Source of the DNA: Fusobacterium sp.
Lineage (GTDB): Bacteria; Fusobacteriota; Fusobacteriia; Fusobacteriales; Fusobacteriaceae
Direction of reading: 5' to 3'
Length of the DNA: 13,124 nt
Assembly: GCA_030527385.1 (NCBI GenBank)
Contig: JAUNAY010000005.1
Location: forward strand, 1 to 13,124
The notes beneath the pieces were generated by a model, which saw only the letters and a list, made by a program, of their open reading frames with translations, searched no databases and was not told where the DNA came from. Each line of letters starts with the position of its first letter. Position 1 is the stretch's first letter. Below, one piece after another: positions 1 through 7,773 of the stretch. The position numbers and the translations under genes are program-made.

Positions 1-69
1 CGACTATTACTTTTAGCAGAATTTAATGATACTTGTTCCGAAAGTTACTTTGCTATATTTAAAAAATAA
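1..69 (+). CDS. 3' end of an unrecognised gene (partial)
   Basis: A frame open from the first base encodes 22 residues, beginning RLLLLAEFNDTC and ending AIFKK, then TAA. It stops 11 bases before a strong hairpin terminator, the expected position for a gene end, and it converges on cstA. The tail is too short to assign to a family. The reading frame is inferred from the stop-then-terminator arrangement and not from any recognised motif. Confidence 0.5.
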   Translation, partial: RLLLLAEFNDTCSESYFAIFKK

Positions 70-78
70 ATTAACAAT

Positions 79-115
79 AAAAAAAGGATTTGGCACATAC
101 ACCAAATCCTTTTTT
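79..115. terminator. Bidirectional intrinsic terminator between the partial gene and cstA
   Basis: A perfect 13-bp stem (81-93 with 102-114) with an 8-nt loop has its A-run on the left and T-run on the right, so it can end transcription in both directions. It serves both the plus-strand gene ending at 69 and cstA on the minus strand. Confidence 0.85.
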
Positions 116-136
116 CCATTTATACTTTTACTTTAA

Positions 137-1558
137 TTATTTGTTTTTCTTTAAAGTTTTGAAGAATCCCATTGTACATAGAGCCGATACAACGATTCCA
201 CATATAAATCCAATTGTTTCAATAGTTGAAACTGGAACTCCTTGGAAAAATCTTACAAATCCCTCTGGAGCTATAATAATATAGTCTGTAACCACTACTG
301 TCATAAACATTGCTGGAATAAGAGCAATTTTATAATTTTTACCATTGTTATTTAGATATTTAGCTGCTGCCCATAAAGCAATTGTTGCTAATGTTTGGTT
401 AGACCAGCTAAAATATCTCCATAGGATATTAAAGTCAATGAAACATAGTGCCACACCAACTACGAATAGTGGAATTGCAACAATAAATCTATTTAAAATA
501 GGTCCTTGTTTATATTTAATAGTATCTGCTATTGTAAGTCTTGCACTTCTAAATGCTGTATCTCCTGAAGTTATCGGACAAGCAACAACTCCTAATAGTG
601 CTAAAGCTCCTCCAACTTTTCCTAATACTGTATTAGAAATTCTATTTACTACAACTGCTGCTCCACCGTGTCCTAATGCTTCTCCCAATCCTGAAGTTCC
701 ACCAAAGAAGCTCATTGCAGCTGCTGCCCATACTAATGCTACTATTCCTTCTGATATCATTGCACCATAGAATACTTTTCTTCCTTCTTTTTCATTTTGA
801 AGACATCTCGCCATCATTGGTGATTGTGTAGCGTGGAATCCTGAAATTGCTCCACAAGCTATTGAAATACAAAGATATGGGAATATTGATTGTCCTTTTG
901 GATGGAAGTTATGTAATGAAATTTCTGGAATATCATAACCTTGAACTACTATTCCAACTCCAATTCCTACCGCCATAATCAATAGTGCTATACCAAATAT
1001 TGGATAAATTCTACCAATGATTTTATCTACTGGAAGAACTGTTGCTGCTAGATAATATATTATTATAATTCCAATAAGAATCATTTTATCTATTCCAGTA
1101 AGATCGTTTAAAATTGCCGCTGGACTTGTTATGAATACAACTCCTACAAGAACTAGAAGAACTACTGAGAAAACAATCATAAGTTTTCTAGCTCCTTCTC
1201 CTAAGTTTTCTCCTACTAATTCTGATACACTAGCTCCATCTTTTCTTAAAGACATCATACCAATCAAGAAATCGTGTACAGATCCTGCAAATATACAACC
1301 AAATACTATCCAAAGAAAAGCTACTGGTCCCCACATAGCTCCTGCCACAGCTCCAAATATTGGTCCTGTTCCTGCTATATTAAGGAATTGAATTAAGAAT
1401 GCTTTTTTCCAATTCATTTCAACATAGTCTACTCCGTCATTTAATCTTTTTGCTGGAGTATCTCTATTTGGATCTGGTCCAAATATTCCATCTACTATTT
1501 TACCATAAATCATATACCCTACTATTAGAGCAATAATCGATACAATGAAACTTACCAT
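137..1558 (-). CDS. cstA: CstA-family carbon starvation / pyruvate-type transporter
   Basis: This is an integral membrane protein of 473 residues made almost entirely of hydrophobic helices, separated by short charged loops. Family signatures are clear: NIAGTGPIFGAVAGA with the following WIVFGCIFAGSVHDF (about 60-97), FHATQSPMMARCL (241-253), ACPITSGDTAFRSARL (326-341) and YFSWSNQTLA (382-391). E. coli CstA and BtsT are about 700 residues, so this is the short form of the family. Known members import pyruvate and have been linked to peptide use; the substrate here is inferred. The ATG is chosen because GGAGGT (1568-1573) lies 9 nt upstream. The gene is divergent from a LytS/LytT-type two-component pair, the arrangement expected if that pair controls it, as BtsSR controls btsT in E. 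coli. Confidence 0.93.
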   Translation of the reverse strand: MVSFIVSIIALIVGYMIYGKIVDGIFGPDPNRDTPAKRLNDGVDYVEMNWKKAFLIQFLNIAGTGPIFGAVAGAMWGPVAFLWIVFGCIFAGSVHDFLIGMMSLRKDGASVSELVGENLGEGARKLMIVFSVVLLVLVGVVFITSPAAILNDLTGIDKMILIGIIIIYYLAATVLPVDKIIGRIYPIFGIALLIMAVGIGVGIVVQGYDIPEISLHNFHPKGQSIFPYLCISIACGAISGFHATQSPMMARCLQNEKEGRKVFYGAMISEGIVALVWAAAAMSFFGGTSGLGEALGHGGAAVVVNRISNTVLGKVGGALALLGVVACPITSGDTAFRSARLTIADTIKYKQGPILNRFIVAIPLFVVGVALCFIDFNILWRYFSWSNQTLATIALWAAAKYLNNNGKNYKIALIPAMFMTVVVTDYIIIAPEGFVRFFQGVPVSTIETIGFICGIVVSALCTMGFFKTLKKNK

Positions 1559-1607
1559 ATAAACCTGACCTCCATTTTATATAATATATGAATCTACTTT
1601 TCTTACG

Positions 1608-1636
1608 ATTATATATTACAATATATATTCAGAAAA
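1608..1636 (-). promoter_or_regulatory. Candidate cstA promoter
   Basis: On the minus strand a perfect TATAAT (1608-1613) lies 17 bp from a weak TTTTCT at -35 (1631-1636), about 50 bases upstream of the cstA start. The poor -35 would fit an activator-dependent promoter. The region is so AT-rich that chance matches are likely. Confidence 0.35.
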
Positions 1637-1704
1637 AAGATTAGTTGTTCTTTAAAAGGTTAAAATCAATACTTAAAATGCAAAAACTATTCCTCAAATA
1701 CCAC

Positions 1705-1754
1705 TTTTTATATTCTAATATTTATGATATAATTTTTATGTCTACATAGGAGGT
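1705..1754 (+). promoter_or_regulatory. Promoter and ribosome binding site of the sensor-kinase operon
   Basis: A TATAAT (1728-1733) is preceded by TGA, giving an extended -10, with no convincing -35 box 17 bp upstream. AGGAGGT at 1748-1754 lies 6 nt before a TTG codon at 1761 and fixes that unusual start for the kinase. The predicted 5' leader is only about 20 nt. Confidence 0.6.
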
Positions 1755-1760
1755 ATAATT

Positions 1761-3413
1761 TTGCTTAATTTATTTAGTCATCTTTTTAATAATCTAGGTT
1801 ATATAATTGCCATAGCCTTTTTCTTTACAAAACTTAAAAGTGCTAAGGATATTTTCACACGAAAACAATACTCTAAAAAAGATGTAGTTATACTCTCGTG
1901 CTTCTTTTCAATCTTAGCAATCATTGGAACATATACTGGAGTAGATTATAGAGGGGCAATAGTTAATATTAGAAATATAGGTGTTGTTGTTGGAGGAATT
2001 TTAGCTGGTCCAGAGGTTGGAGTTCTTGCTGGTTTTCTTGCTGGGCTACATCGACTTTTTATTGATGTTGATCCTATTACAACTGCTCCCTGTGCTATTG
2101 CAACTATGTTAGGTGGATTTATTACTGCTTATCTATATAAAAAATGCAATGAAAAGAATTTCTATCTCTATGGATTTCTTGGTGGATTTTTAGTCGAAAA
2201 TCTTAGTATGCTTCTTATACTAATTATGGGAAAAAACTTTGAACTTGCTAAAGATATAGTTTCAAATATCTATTTTCCAATGATTTTAGCCAATGCTGTG
2301 GGGGTATCTATTGTTTTACTTATTATTCAAGATATTCTTCAAGAAAAAGATATAATTGCTGGAAAACAAGCTAAACTTTCTCTTGAAATTGCCAACAAGA
2401 CACTGCCATATTTTAGAAATGGAGAGTCTTTAAATGAAGTTTGTAAAATAATATCTGATTCTTTAGGAGCAAAAGCAGTAGTAATAACTAATGAAAAATA
2501 TATCACTGCTAGTTACTCATCTTCTGAAGATTTTAAAATAGAGCACACAGACATAAAAAGTGAAGTTACAAAACAAGTTTTAAGAACAGGTAAAATTTGT
2601 ATAATTGGGCAATGTGAAGATATTAGTCACTTTCAATGTGTAAGTGGGAAAATTAAATCTTGTATTATTTCTCCACTATTTCAAGGAGAAAAAGTTTCAG
2701 GAACCTTAAAAATATATTTTGACACTAAGGAAAATGTAACAGCATCTAATCAATATCTAGTCGAGGGATTATCTTTACTTATATCTACACAACTAGAGCT
2801 GAGCAGTGTTGAAAATCTCAAAACTATGGCAAAAGAAGCTGAATTAAAAGCATTACAAACTCAAATTAATCCACATTTTCTTTTCAATGCTCTACATACA
2901 ACAGCTTTTTTTGTAAGGAAAGATCCAGCAAAAGCTAGAGAGATTATCATAGATCTTTCAACATATTTGAGATATAACCTTGAAAACTCTTGTAAATTAG
3001 TTTCACTTGAAATGGAGCTAGAGCAAGTAAAAGCATATTTTAATATTGAAAAAGCTCGATTTGGAGATAAAATAACTTTAAATATAGATGTTGATGAAGA
3101 GATAAAAAATACAAATATTCCAAGTTTAATTATTCAACCACTTGTTGAAAATAGTATAAAGCACGGTTTACTTAAAAAACGTGAGGGTGGTTTTGTAAAT
3201 ATAATAGCCAAAAAAGAGAGTAACGGTTGTCTTATAATTATAGAAGATAATGGAGTTGGAATTGAGCAAAATATTATAGATAATCTAAATGAACGTATAG
3301 ATAAAAATATAGGTTTAAAAAATGTACATAATAGAATTAAGTTGATATACGGTAAAGGACTTACTATTAAAAGATTAGAAACTGGCACAAGAATATCATT
3401 TCATATTGAATAG
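1761..3413 (+). CDS. lytS: LytS/BtsS-type sensor histidine kinase
   Basis: This membrane-bound sensor kinase of 550 residues probably phosphorylates the regulator encoded directly downstream. Residues 1-195 form the 5TMR-LYT membrane sensor, with the signature YRGAIVNIRNIG, GPEVG and AGLHR (63-98). Residues about 200-345 look like a GAF domain. The kinase part has the H-box QINPHFLFNAL with phospho-acceptor His372, the N-box LVENSIKHG (Asn464), and ATP-binding DNGVG (496-500) and IGLKN (517-521). Arg71, Arg98 and Cys111 align with residues I recall as the pyruvate site of E. coli BtsS (Arg72, Arg99, Cys110), allowing a two-residue insertion. The start is TTG, set by AGGAGGT 6 nt upstream. Pyruvate as the ligand is inferred. 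Confidence 0.92.
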   Translation: MLNLFSHLFNNLGYIIAIAFFFTKLKSAKDIFTRKQYSKKDVVILSCFFSILAIIGTYTGVDYRGAIVNIRNIGVVVGGILAGPEVGVLAGFLAGLHRLFIDVDPITTAPCAIATMLGGFITAYLYKKCNEKNFYLYGFLGGFLVENLSMLLILIMGKNFELAKDIVSNIYFPMILANAVGVSIVLLIIQDILQEKDIIAGKQAKLSLEIANKTLPYFRNGESLNEVCKIISDSLGAKAVVITNEKYITASYSSSEDFKIEHTDIKSEVTKQVLRTGKICIIGQCEDISHFQCVSGKIKSCIISPLFQGEKVSGTLKIYFDTKENVTASNQYLVEGLSLLISTQLELSSVENLKTMAKEAELKALQTQINPHFLFNALHTTAFFVRKDPAKAREIIIDLSTYLRYNLENSCKLVSLEMELEQVKAYFNIEKARFGDKITLNIDVDEEIKNTNIPSLIIQPLVENSIKHGLLKKREGGFVNIIAKKESNGCLIIIEDNGVGIEQNIIDNLNERIDKNIGLKNVHNRIKLIYGKGLTIKRLETGTRISFHIE

Positions 3414-3422
3414 GAGGGGATA

Positions 3423-4145
3423 ATGATTCACTGTGTAATTGTAGAAGATGAATTTCCAGCAAGAGAGGAACTAAAATTTTTTATTGAAAATCATAATGGA
3501 ATCGAAATTGACAAAGAGTTTGAAAATCCTCTTGATGCTTTAAAATATCTTCAAGATAATAAAACTGATGTTGTTTTTTTAGATATAAATATGCCCGAAC
3601 TTGATGGTATGAGTTTAGGAAAAATTTTAACAAAGTTAGATGAAAACTTAAAAATAGTTTTTATTACTGCTTATAGGGATTATGCTCCTGAAGCTTTTGA
3701 AATAAAAGCCTTTGATTATCTTTTAAAACCTTATTCTGAAAAAAGAATAAACGAAGTTTTGGATAATATTGTTAAAACTAAGGAGAATGAGCATATAAAA
3801 GAAGTAAGCCAGATAAATAAAATTACTGTTACTTCTGGAGAAAAAATGTTTGTCATTTCAATCGATGATATTTATTATATTGAAGCTGGGGAAAAAGAAA
3901 GTATAATTCATACCAAAGACAATGCTTATACCTCTAAAATAAAAATTTCAAAATGGGAAGAGTTGTTACCAGTTTGGAAATTCTATCGAACTCATAGATC
4001 ATACATTGTCAATCTTGATAAAATAACAGAGGTTGAGCCGTGGTTCAATGGAACATATATTTTAAAAATTCAAGATTTAAAATTTAAAATTCCTGTAAGT
4101 AGAAATAATATTAAAGAGTTTAAAGAAATGCTAGTTATTAAATAA
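3423..4145 (+). CDS. lytT: LytTR-family response regulator
   Basis: This is a DNA-binding response regulator of 240 residues. The N-terminal receiver domain (1-120) has the acidic pair Glu8/Asp9, phospho-acceptor Asp54 in VFLDINMP, Thr82 in FITAY and Lys102 in LLKPYS. The C-terminal LytTR domain (about 131-237) has the family features DDIYYIEA (148-155), FYRTHRSYIVNLDKI (187-201) and the closing IPVSRNN. LytTR proteins bind tandem 9-bp repeats upstream of target promoters; I could not find a convincing pair in the divergent cstA interval. It is co-transcribed with the kinase: its AGGAGGGG (3412-3419) overlaps the kinase stop codon, so translation is probably coupled. cstA is the obvious candidate target, by analogy with BtsR. 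Confidence 0.93.
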   Translation: MIHCVIVEDEFPAREELKFFIENHNGIEIDKEFENPLDALKYLQDNKTDVVFLDINMPELDGMSLGKILTKLDENLKIVFITAYRDYAPEAFEIKAFDYLLKPYSEKRINEVLDNIVKTKENEHIKEVSQINKITVTSGEKMFVISIDDIYYIEAGEKESIIHTKDNAYTSKIKISKWEELLPVWKFYRTHRSYIVNLDKITEVEPWFNGTYILKIQDLKFKIPVSRNNIKEFKEMLVIK

Positions 4146-4146
4146 T

Positions 4147-4180
4147 AAAAAAAGACATAGAAAATTCTGTGTCTTTTTTT
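4147..4180 (+). terminator. Intrinsic terminator of the lytS-lytT operon
   Basis: A 14-bp stem (4147-4160 with 4167-4180, one T-G wobble) with a 6-nt loop ends in seven T residues, two bases after the lytT stop. The A-run on its left means it could also act on the minus strand. Confidence 0.88.
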
Positions 4181-4262
4181 ACTATATATAAAACATCTTG
4201 GGGAAAGATTTATTATGCTTTAATAATAACAGATGATTATGACAATTTTGTTACAATTTTTT

Positions 4263-4291
4263 AAAAAAGAGAGGTTTTTAAAAAACCTCTC
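4263..4291 (-). terminator. Intrinsic terminator of ileS
   Basis: The inverted repeat GAGAGGTTTTT/AAAAACCTCTC (4269-4279 and 4281-4291) is followed on the minus strand by a T-run (4263-4268). It lies 11 bases past the ileS stop. The interval up to the lytT terminator (4181-4262) holds nothing else I can name. Confidence 0.85.
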
Positions 4292-4302
4292 CCAAAGTTA
4301 CA

Positions 4303-7300
4303 CTATTTATTTACCTTTACACCAAAAGAAACTTTTTCTCCATTTACATTGAAATCAGCTGTAAATCCATCTACTTCACCAAATACTATTTCATCTGTTA
4401 AAGTATCGTGTTTAATCTCTTCTGCATTTCTTGTAATAATATCTTTTATTTTATCATTACCATTTTCATAAAGTACAATATGATCCATTACATCAAAATT
4501 AGCTTCTTTACGCATAGATTGAATTTTACTAATAACTTCTCTTACAAATCCCTCTTCTATTAGTTCAGGAGTTAATTTTGTATCAAGAATAACTGTAACT
4601 CCTCTATCTTCTAGTGGCATATATCCTTCAGTTTGAGCAGTTTCTATCAATAGATCCTCAACTGCTAAAGGAGCTTCTGTTCCATCAGAAAGTTGTAATT
4701 TTAAAACTCCAGTAGTATCAAGCTCTTTTTTAGCTTTGCTTCCATCAATTTCAGCTAATAAAGTACGAATTTCATTAACTTTTTTACCATATCTTTGTCC
4801 TAAAGTTTTTAATTGTGGTTTAAATGTATATGAAGTAAATTGTGAAGCATCTTCAATAAAGTGAATATCTTTAATATTTAACTCTTCTTTAATAATATTT
4901 TGATATAGTTCTCCCACTTTATTTTCAGCTTTTACATAAATATTAGCTATTGGTTGTCTATTTTTAATATTTGCTGCATTTCTTGCTGCTCTTCCAAGAG
5001 TTACAACTTGTAAAACTTCTTCCATATTATCTTCAAGTTCTTTATCTATCATTGTTTCATCAACTGTTGGATAATCTGTTAGATGAATACTTTCTGGAGC
5101 ATTTTTATCTACACTACAAACTAGATTTTGATAGATCTCCTCTGTCATAAATGGAATCATAGGAGCTGCAGTTTTTGAAATAGTTACTAACGCTGTGTAT
5201 AGTGTCATATATGCAGTAATTTTATCATCTGTCATATCTTGTACCCAGAAACGTTCTCTACTTCTTCTTACATACCAGTTACTTAACTCATCAACAAAGT
5301 CTTGTAAAAGTCTTGCTGCTTCTAATAGTTTATAATCTGCTAAATTTTCATCTACACCTTTTACAACTGTGTTTAATTTTGAAAGCAACCATTTATCCAT
5401 TACACTTAATTTTTCTTTATCTAGTGTATATTTTGTAGGATCAAATTGATCTATCTCAGCATAAAGAACATAGAAAGCATAAGTGTTCCATAGTGTTGAC
5501 ATAAATTTACGTTGTCCCTCTAATACAGCTTTACCGTGGAATCTATTTGGTAACCAAGGTGCCGAATTGATATAGAAATACCAACGAATTGCATCTGCAC
5601 CATAAGTTGCTAAAGCTTCAAATGGATCTACTGCATTTCCTTTAGATTTAGACATTTTTTGTCCATTCTCATCTTGTACGTGTCCTAATACAATTACATT
5701 TTTGTAAGGAGCTTTATTAAAGATCAATGTTGAAATTGCAAGAAGTGAATAGAACCAACCTCTTGTTTGATCCACTGCTTCTGATATAAAATCAGCAGGG
5801 AATTGTTTTTCAAATAGATCTTGATTTTCAAATGGATAGTGATGTTGAGCAAAAGGCATTGATCCAGAGTCAAACCAACAGTCAATTACCTCTGATACTC
5901 TGTGCATTTGTTTTCCACAATGAGGACAAGTAATTGTTACAGCATCTATATATGGACGGTGTAGTTCTATATTGTCAGGACAATTAGGAGACATTGATTT
6001 TAATTCAGCTATGCTTCCTATTGCGTGTTTATGTCCACATTCACACTCCCAAACATTTAGAGGAGTTCCCCAATATCTATCTCTACTGATACCCCAATCT
6101 TGTACATTCTCTAACCAGTCACCAAAACGTCCTTTTCCTATTGTTTTTGGTATCCAGTTAATAGTATTATTATTTCTGATTAAATCATCTTTTACAGCTG
6201 TCATCTTAATAAACCAAGATTCTCTTGCGTAATAGATAAGAGGTGTATCACATCTCCAGCAGTGAGGGTAGTTATGCTCAAATGATGGAGCATCAAATAG
6301 TAATCCTCTTGTTTCTAAATCTATTAAAATAGGTTTATCAGCTTTTTTACAGAAAGTTCCAGCCCAAGGAGTTTCTTTTGTCATCTCTCCTTTTGCATCT
6401 ACTAATTGAACAAATGGTAAATCATATTTTCTTCCAACATTGGCGTCATCTTCCCCAAATGCCGGTGCTATATGAACTACTCCAGTTCCATCAGTTAAAG
6501 TTACATATTCATCACAAGTTACATACCAACATTTTTTATCTGGAGTTACAAAGTCAAATAGTGGTTCATACTCTTTATATTCTAAATCTTTTCCTACATA
6601 TGTTTTAAGAATTTCATAGTTTTCTTTAAGTACAGTCTCTACTAAAGCTTCTGCCATATAGTAAGTATACTCTTCGTGTTTTACTTTTACATATGTTTCT
6701 TTAGGGTTAACACAAAGAGCCACGTTTGATGGTAAAGTCCAAGGAGTTGTTGTCCAAGCTAGGATATATGCCTCTTCTCCCTTAACTTTAAATCTAACTA
6801 TTGCTGATTTTTCTTTTACATCTTTATATCCTTGAGCCACTTCGTGACTTGATAGAGGAGTTCCACATCTTGGGCAATAAGGAACTATTTTAAATCCTTT
6901 ATATAATAATCCTTTTTCCCAAATTTGTTTTAATGCCCACCATTCTGATTCAATAAAATTATTGTCATATGTAACATAAGGTTTTTCCATATCTGCCCAG
7001 AACCCTACTGTTCTTGAGAAATCTTCCCACATTCCTTTATATTTCCATACGCTTTTTTTACATTCTCCAATAAATGGTTCAAGACCATAATTTTCTATTT
7101 GATCCTTTCCATTTATTCCTAATAATTTTTCTACTTCTAACTCTACTGGAAGTCCGTGTGTATCCCAACCAGCTTTTCTAGGTACATCATAACCTTTCAT
7201 TGTTCTATATCTAGGGATCATATCTTTAATAACACGAGTTAATACGTGTCCTATGTGAGGTTTTCCATTAGCAGTAGGTGGTCCATCATAGAAAGTATAA

Positions 7301-7419
7301 GTTTTATCCCCTTTTCTTAGATCTAAGCTTTTTTCGAAAATCTTGTTTTCTCTCCAAAATTTTTCAATTTCTTTTTCTCTCTCTACAAAGTTAAGATTTG
7401 TAGACACTTTTTTGTACAT
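4303..7419 (-). CDS. ileS: Isoleucyl-tRNA synthetase, long (clostridial/eukaryote-like) type
   Basis: This cytoplasmic class I synthetase charges tRNA-Ile with isoleucine and edits mischarged valine. It has 1038 residues, against about 940 for the E. coli-type enzyme. Visible motifs are GPPTANGKPHIGH (46-58, HIGH at 55-58), the editing-domain stretches TTTPWTLPSN (223-232) and GTGVVHIAPAFGEDD (311-325), and KMSKS (588-592). Cysteine pairs CPRC (182-185), CWRC (387-390), CEC (459-461) and CPHC (498-501) are likely metal-binding. The length and HIGH context PTANGKPHIGH place it in the second IleRS type, known in some lineages for low mupirocin sensitivity; that property is not shown here. The start is set by AGGAGGG (7424-7430), only 4 nt upstream. 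A promoter, Ile-rich leader peptide and terminator precede it. Confidence 0.97.
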   Translation of the reverse strand: MYKKVSTNLNFVEREKEIEKFWRENKIFEKSLDLRKGDKTYTFYDGPPTANGKPHIGHVLTRVIKDMIPRYRTMKGYDVPRKAGWDTHGLPVELEVEKLLGINGKDQIENYGLEPFIGECKKSVWKYKGMWEDFSRTVGFWADMEKPYVTYDNNFIESEWWALKQIWEKGLLYKGFKIVPYCPRCGTPLSSHEVAQGYKDVKEKSAIVRFKVKGEEAYILAWTTTPWTLPSNVALCVNPKETYVKVKHEEYTYYMAEALVETVLKENYEILKTYVGKDLEYKEYEPLFDFVTPDKKCWYVTCDEYVTLTDGTGVVHIAPAFGEDDANVGRKYDLPFVQLVDAKGEMTKETPWAGTFCKKADKPILIDLETRGLLFDAPSFEHNYPHCWRCDTPLIYYARESWFIKMTAVKDDLIRNNNTINWIPKTIGKGRFGDWLENVQDWGISRDRYWGTPLNVWECECGHKHAIGSIAELKSMSPNCPDNIELHRPYIDAVTITCPHCGKQMHRVSEVIDCWFDSGSMPFAQHHYPFENQDLFEKQFPADFISEAVDQTRGWFYSLLAISTLIFNKAPYKNVIVLGHVQDENGQKMSKSKGNAVDPFEALATYGADAIRWYFYINSAPWLPNRFHGKAVLEGQRKFMSTLWNTYAFYVLYAEIDQFDPTKYTLDKEKLSVMDKWLLSKLNTVVKGVDENLADYKLLEAARLLQDFVDELSNWYVRRSRERFWVQDMTDDKITAYMTLYTALVTISKTAAPMIPFMTEEIYQNLVCSVDKNAPESIHLTDYPTVDETMIDKELEDNMEEVLQVVTLGRAARNAANIKNRQPIANIYVKAENKVGELYQNIIKEELNIKDIHFIEDASQFTSYTFKPQLKTLGQRYGKKVNEIRTLLAEIDGSKAKKELDTTGVLKLQLSDGTEAPLAVEDLLIETAQTEGYMPLEDRGVTVILDTKLTPELIEEGFVREVISKIQSMRKEANFDVMDHIVLYENGNDKIKDIITRNAEEIKHDTLTDEIVFGEVDGFTADFNVNGEKVSFGVKVNK

Positions 7420-7466
7420 AAAACCCTCCTAATCTAAAGTTTATATCAATTTTATTTCTAACTATT

Positions 7467-7492
7467 AAAAAAAGGCAACCTGTGGTTGCCTT
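7467..7492 (-). terminator. Attenuator-type terminator in the ileS leader
   Basis: On the minus strand AAGGCAACC pairs perfectly with GGTTGCCTT (9 bp, loop ACA), followed by seven T residues (7473-7467). It lies 47 nt upstream of the ileS ATG and downstream of the only clear promoter in the interval. It would therefore stop ileS transcription unless relieved, the position of an attenuator and not of an end-of-gene terminator. There is no T-box sequence (UGGNACC) around it. Confidence 0.8.
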
Positions 7493-7556
7493 ATCTATCA
7501 ACATTCATTTAAGAAATCAAATATACACACGCCACACTAACAATATCTATAATATT

Positions 7557-7607
7557 TTATTTTGAGCATATTATTGATATTATTATTATAGCCTTTCTAT
7601 ATCCCAT
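7557..7607 (-). CDS. Isoleucine-rich leader peptide upstream of ileS
   Basis: This minus-strand frame reads MGYRKAIIIISIICSK then TAA: 16 residues, six of them isoleucine, all encoded by ATA, four in tandem and then two more after one serine codon. GGGGAG (7615-7620) lies 7 nt upstream of the ATG, a good ribosome binding site. It sits about 24 nt downstream of a strong promoter and 64 nt upstream of a terminator hairpin that precedes ileS. This is the layout of classical leader-peptide attenuators (trp, his, ilv, pheST). Inference: a ribosome stalled at AUA codons when charged tRNA-Ile is scarce would favour read-through into ileS. In AT-rich DNA, ATA runs can arise by chance; the combined layout is what supports the call. 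Confidence 0.72.
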   Translation of the reverse strand: MGYRKAIIIISIICSK

Positions 7608-7637
7608 CTCTTTTCTCCCCTTTTATTTACTAACTAC

Positions 7638-7666
7638 AATATATCACATATCCTTTATAAAAGCAA
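7638..7666 (-). promoter_or_regulatory. ileS promoter
   Basis: Minus-strand TTGCTT (7661-7666) and TATATT (7638-7643) are separated by exactly 17 bp, with an extended -10 TGA directly before TATATT. Transcription would begin near 7631 and give a leader of about 210 nt before ileS. Confidence 0.7.
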
Positions 7667-7688
7667 GGGGGGAAGTTATATATATTCT

Positions 7689-7718
7689 AAAAAAACAATA
7701 CTATTATATTATTTTTTT
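7689..7718 (-). terminator. A/U-rich terminator of dhaM
   Basis: As minus-strand RNA this forms a 13-bp stem (seven A-U pairs, then six pairs including two G-U) with a 4-nt loop, ending in seven U residues. On the plus strand the wobble positions become mismatches, so it works in the dhaM direction only. Its position between dhaM and the ileS promoter separates the two units. Confidence 0.6.
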
Positions 7719-7773
7719 ATTTAATATAAGCTATTTTCTGCTCCTATAACTCTTTAAATTTTTGTACATCAAG

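Noticed and set aside
345..770. Open frame of 141 codons antisense to cstA
   Set aside because: It lies wholly inside cstA, has no ribosome binding site and no recognisable domain; it is a shadow of the coding frame. The same applies to other antisense frames within cstA, lytS, ileS, the repressor, thyA and the heparinase-family gene.
1559..1760. LytTR-type tandem repeats for the response regulator in the cstA-lytS interval
   Set aside because: The GTT-containing pieces near 1645-1670 are 12-15 bases apart instead of the expected 21-22, and match the repeat consensus poorly.
7420..7640. T-box riboswitch upstream of ileS
   Set aside because: No UGGNACC-type T-box, AG-bulge or stem I specifier could be found. 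The terminator's 5' arm is GGCAACCACAGG, which does not fit the antiterminator consensus.
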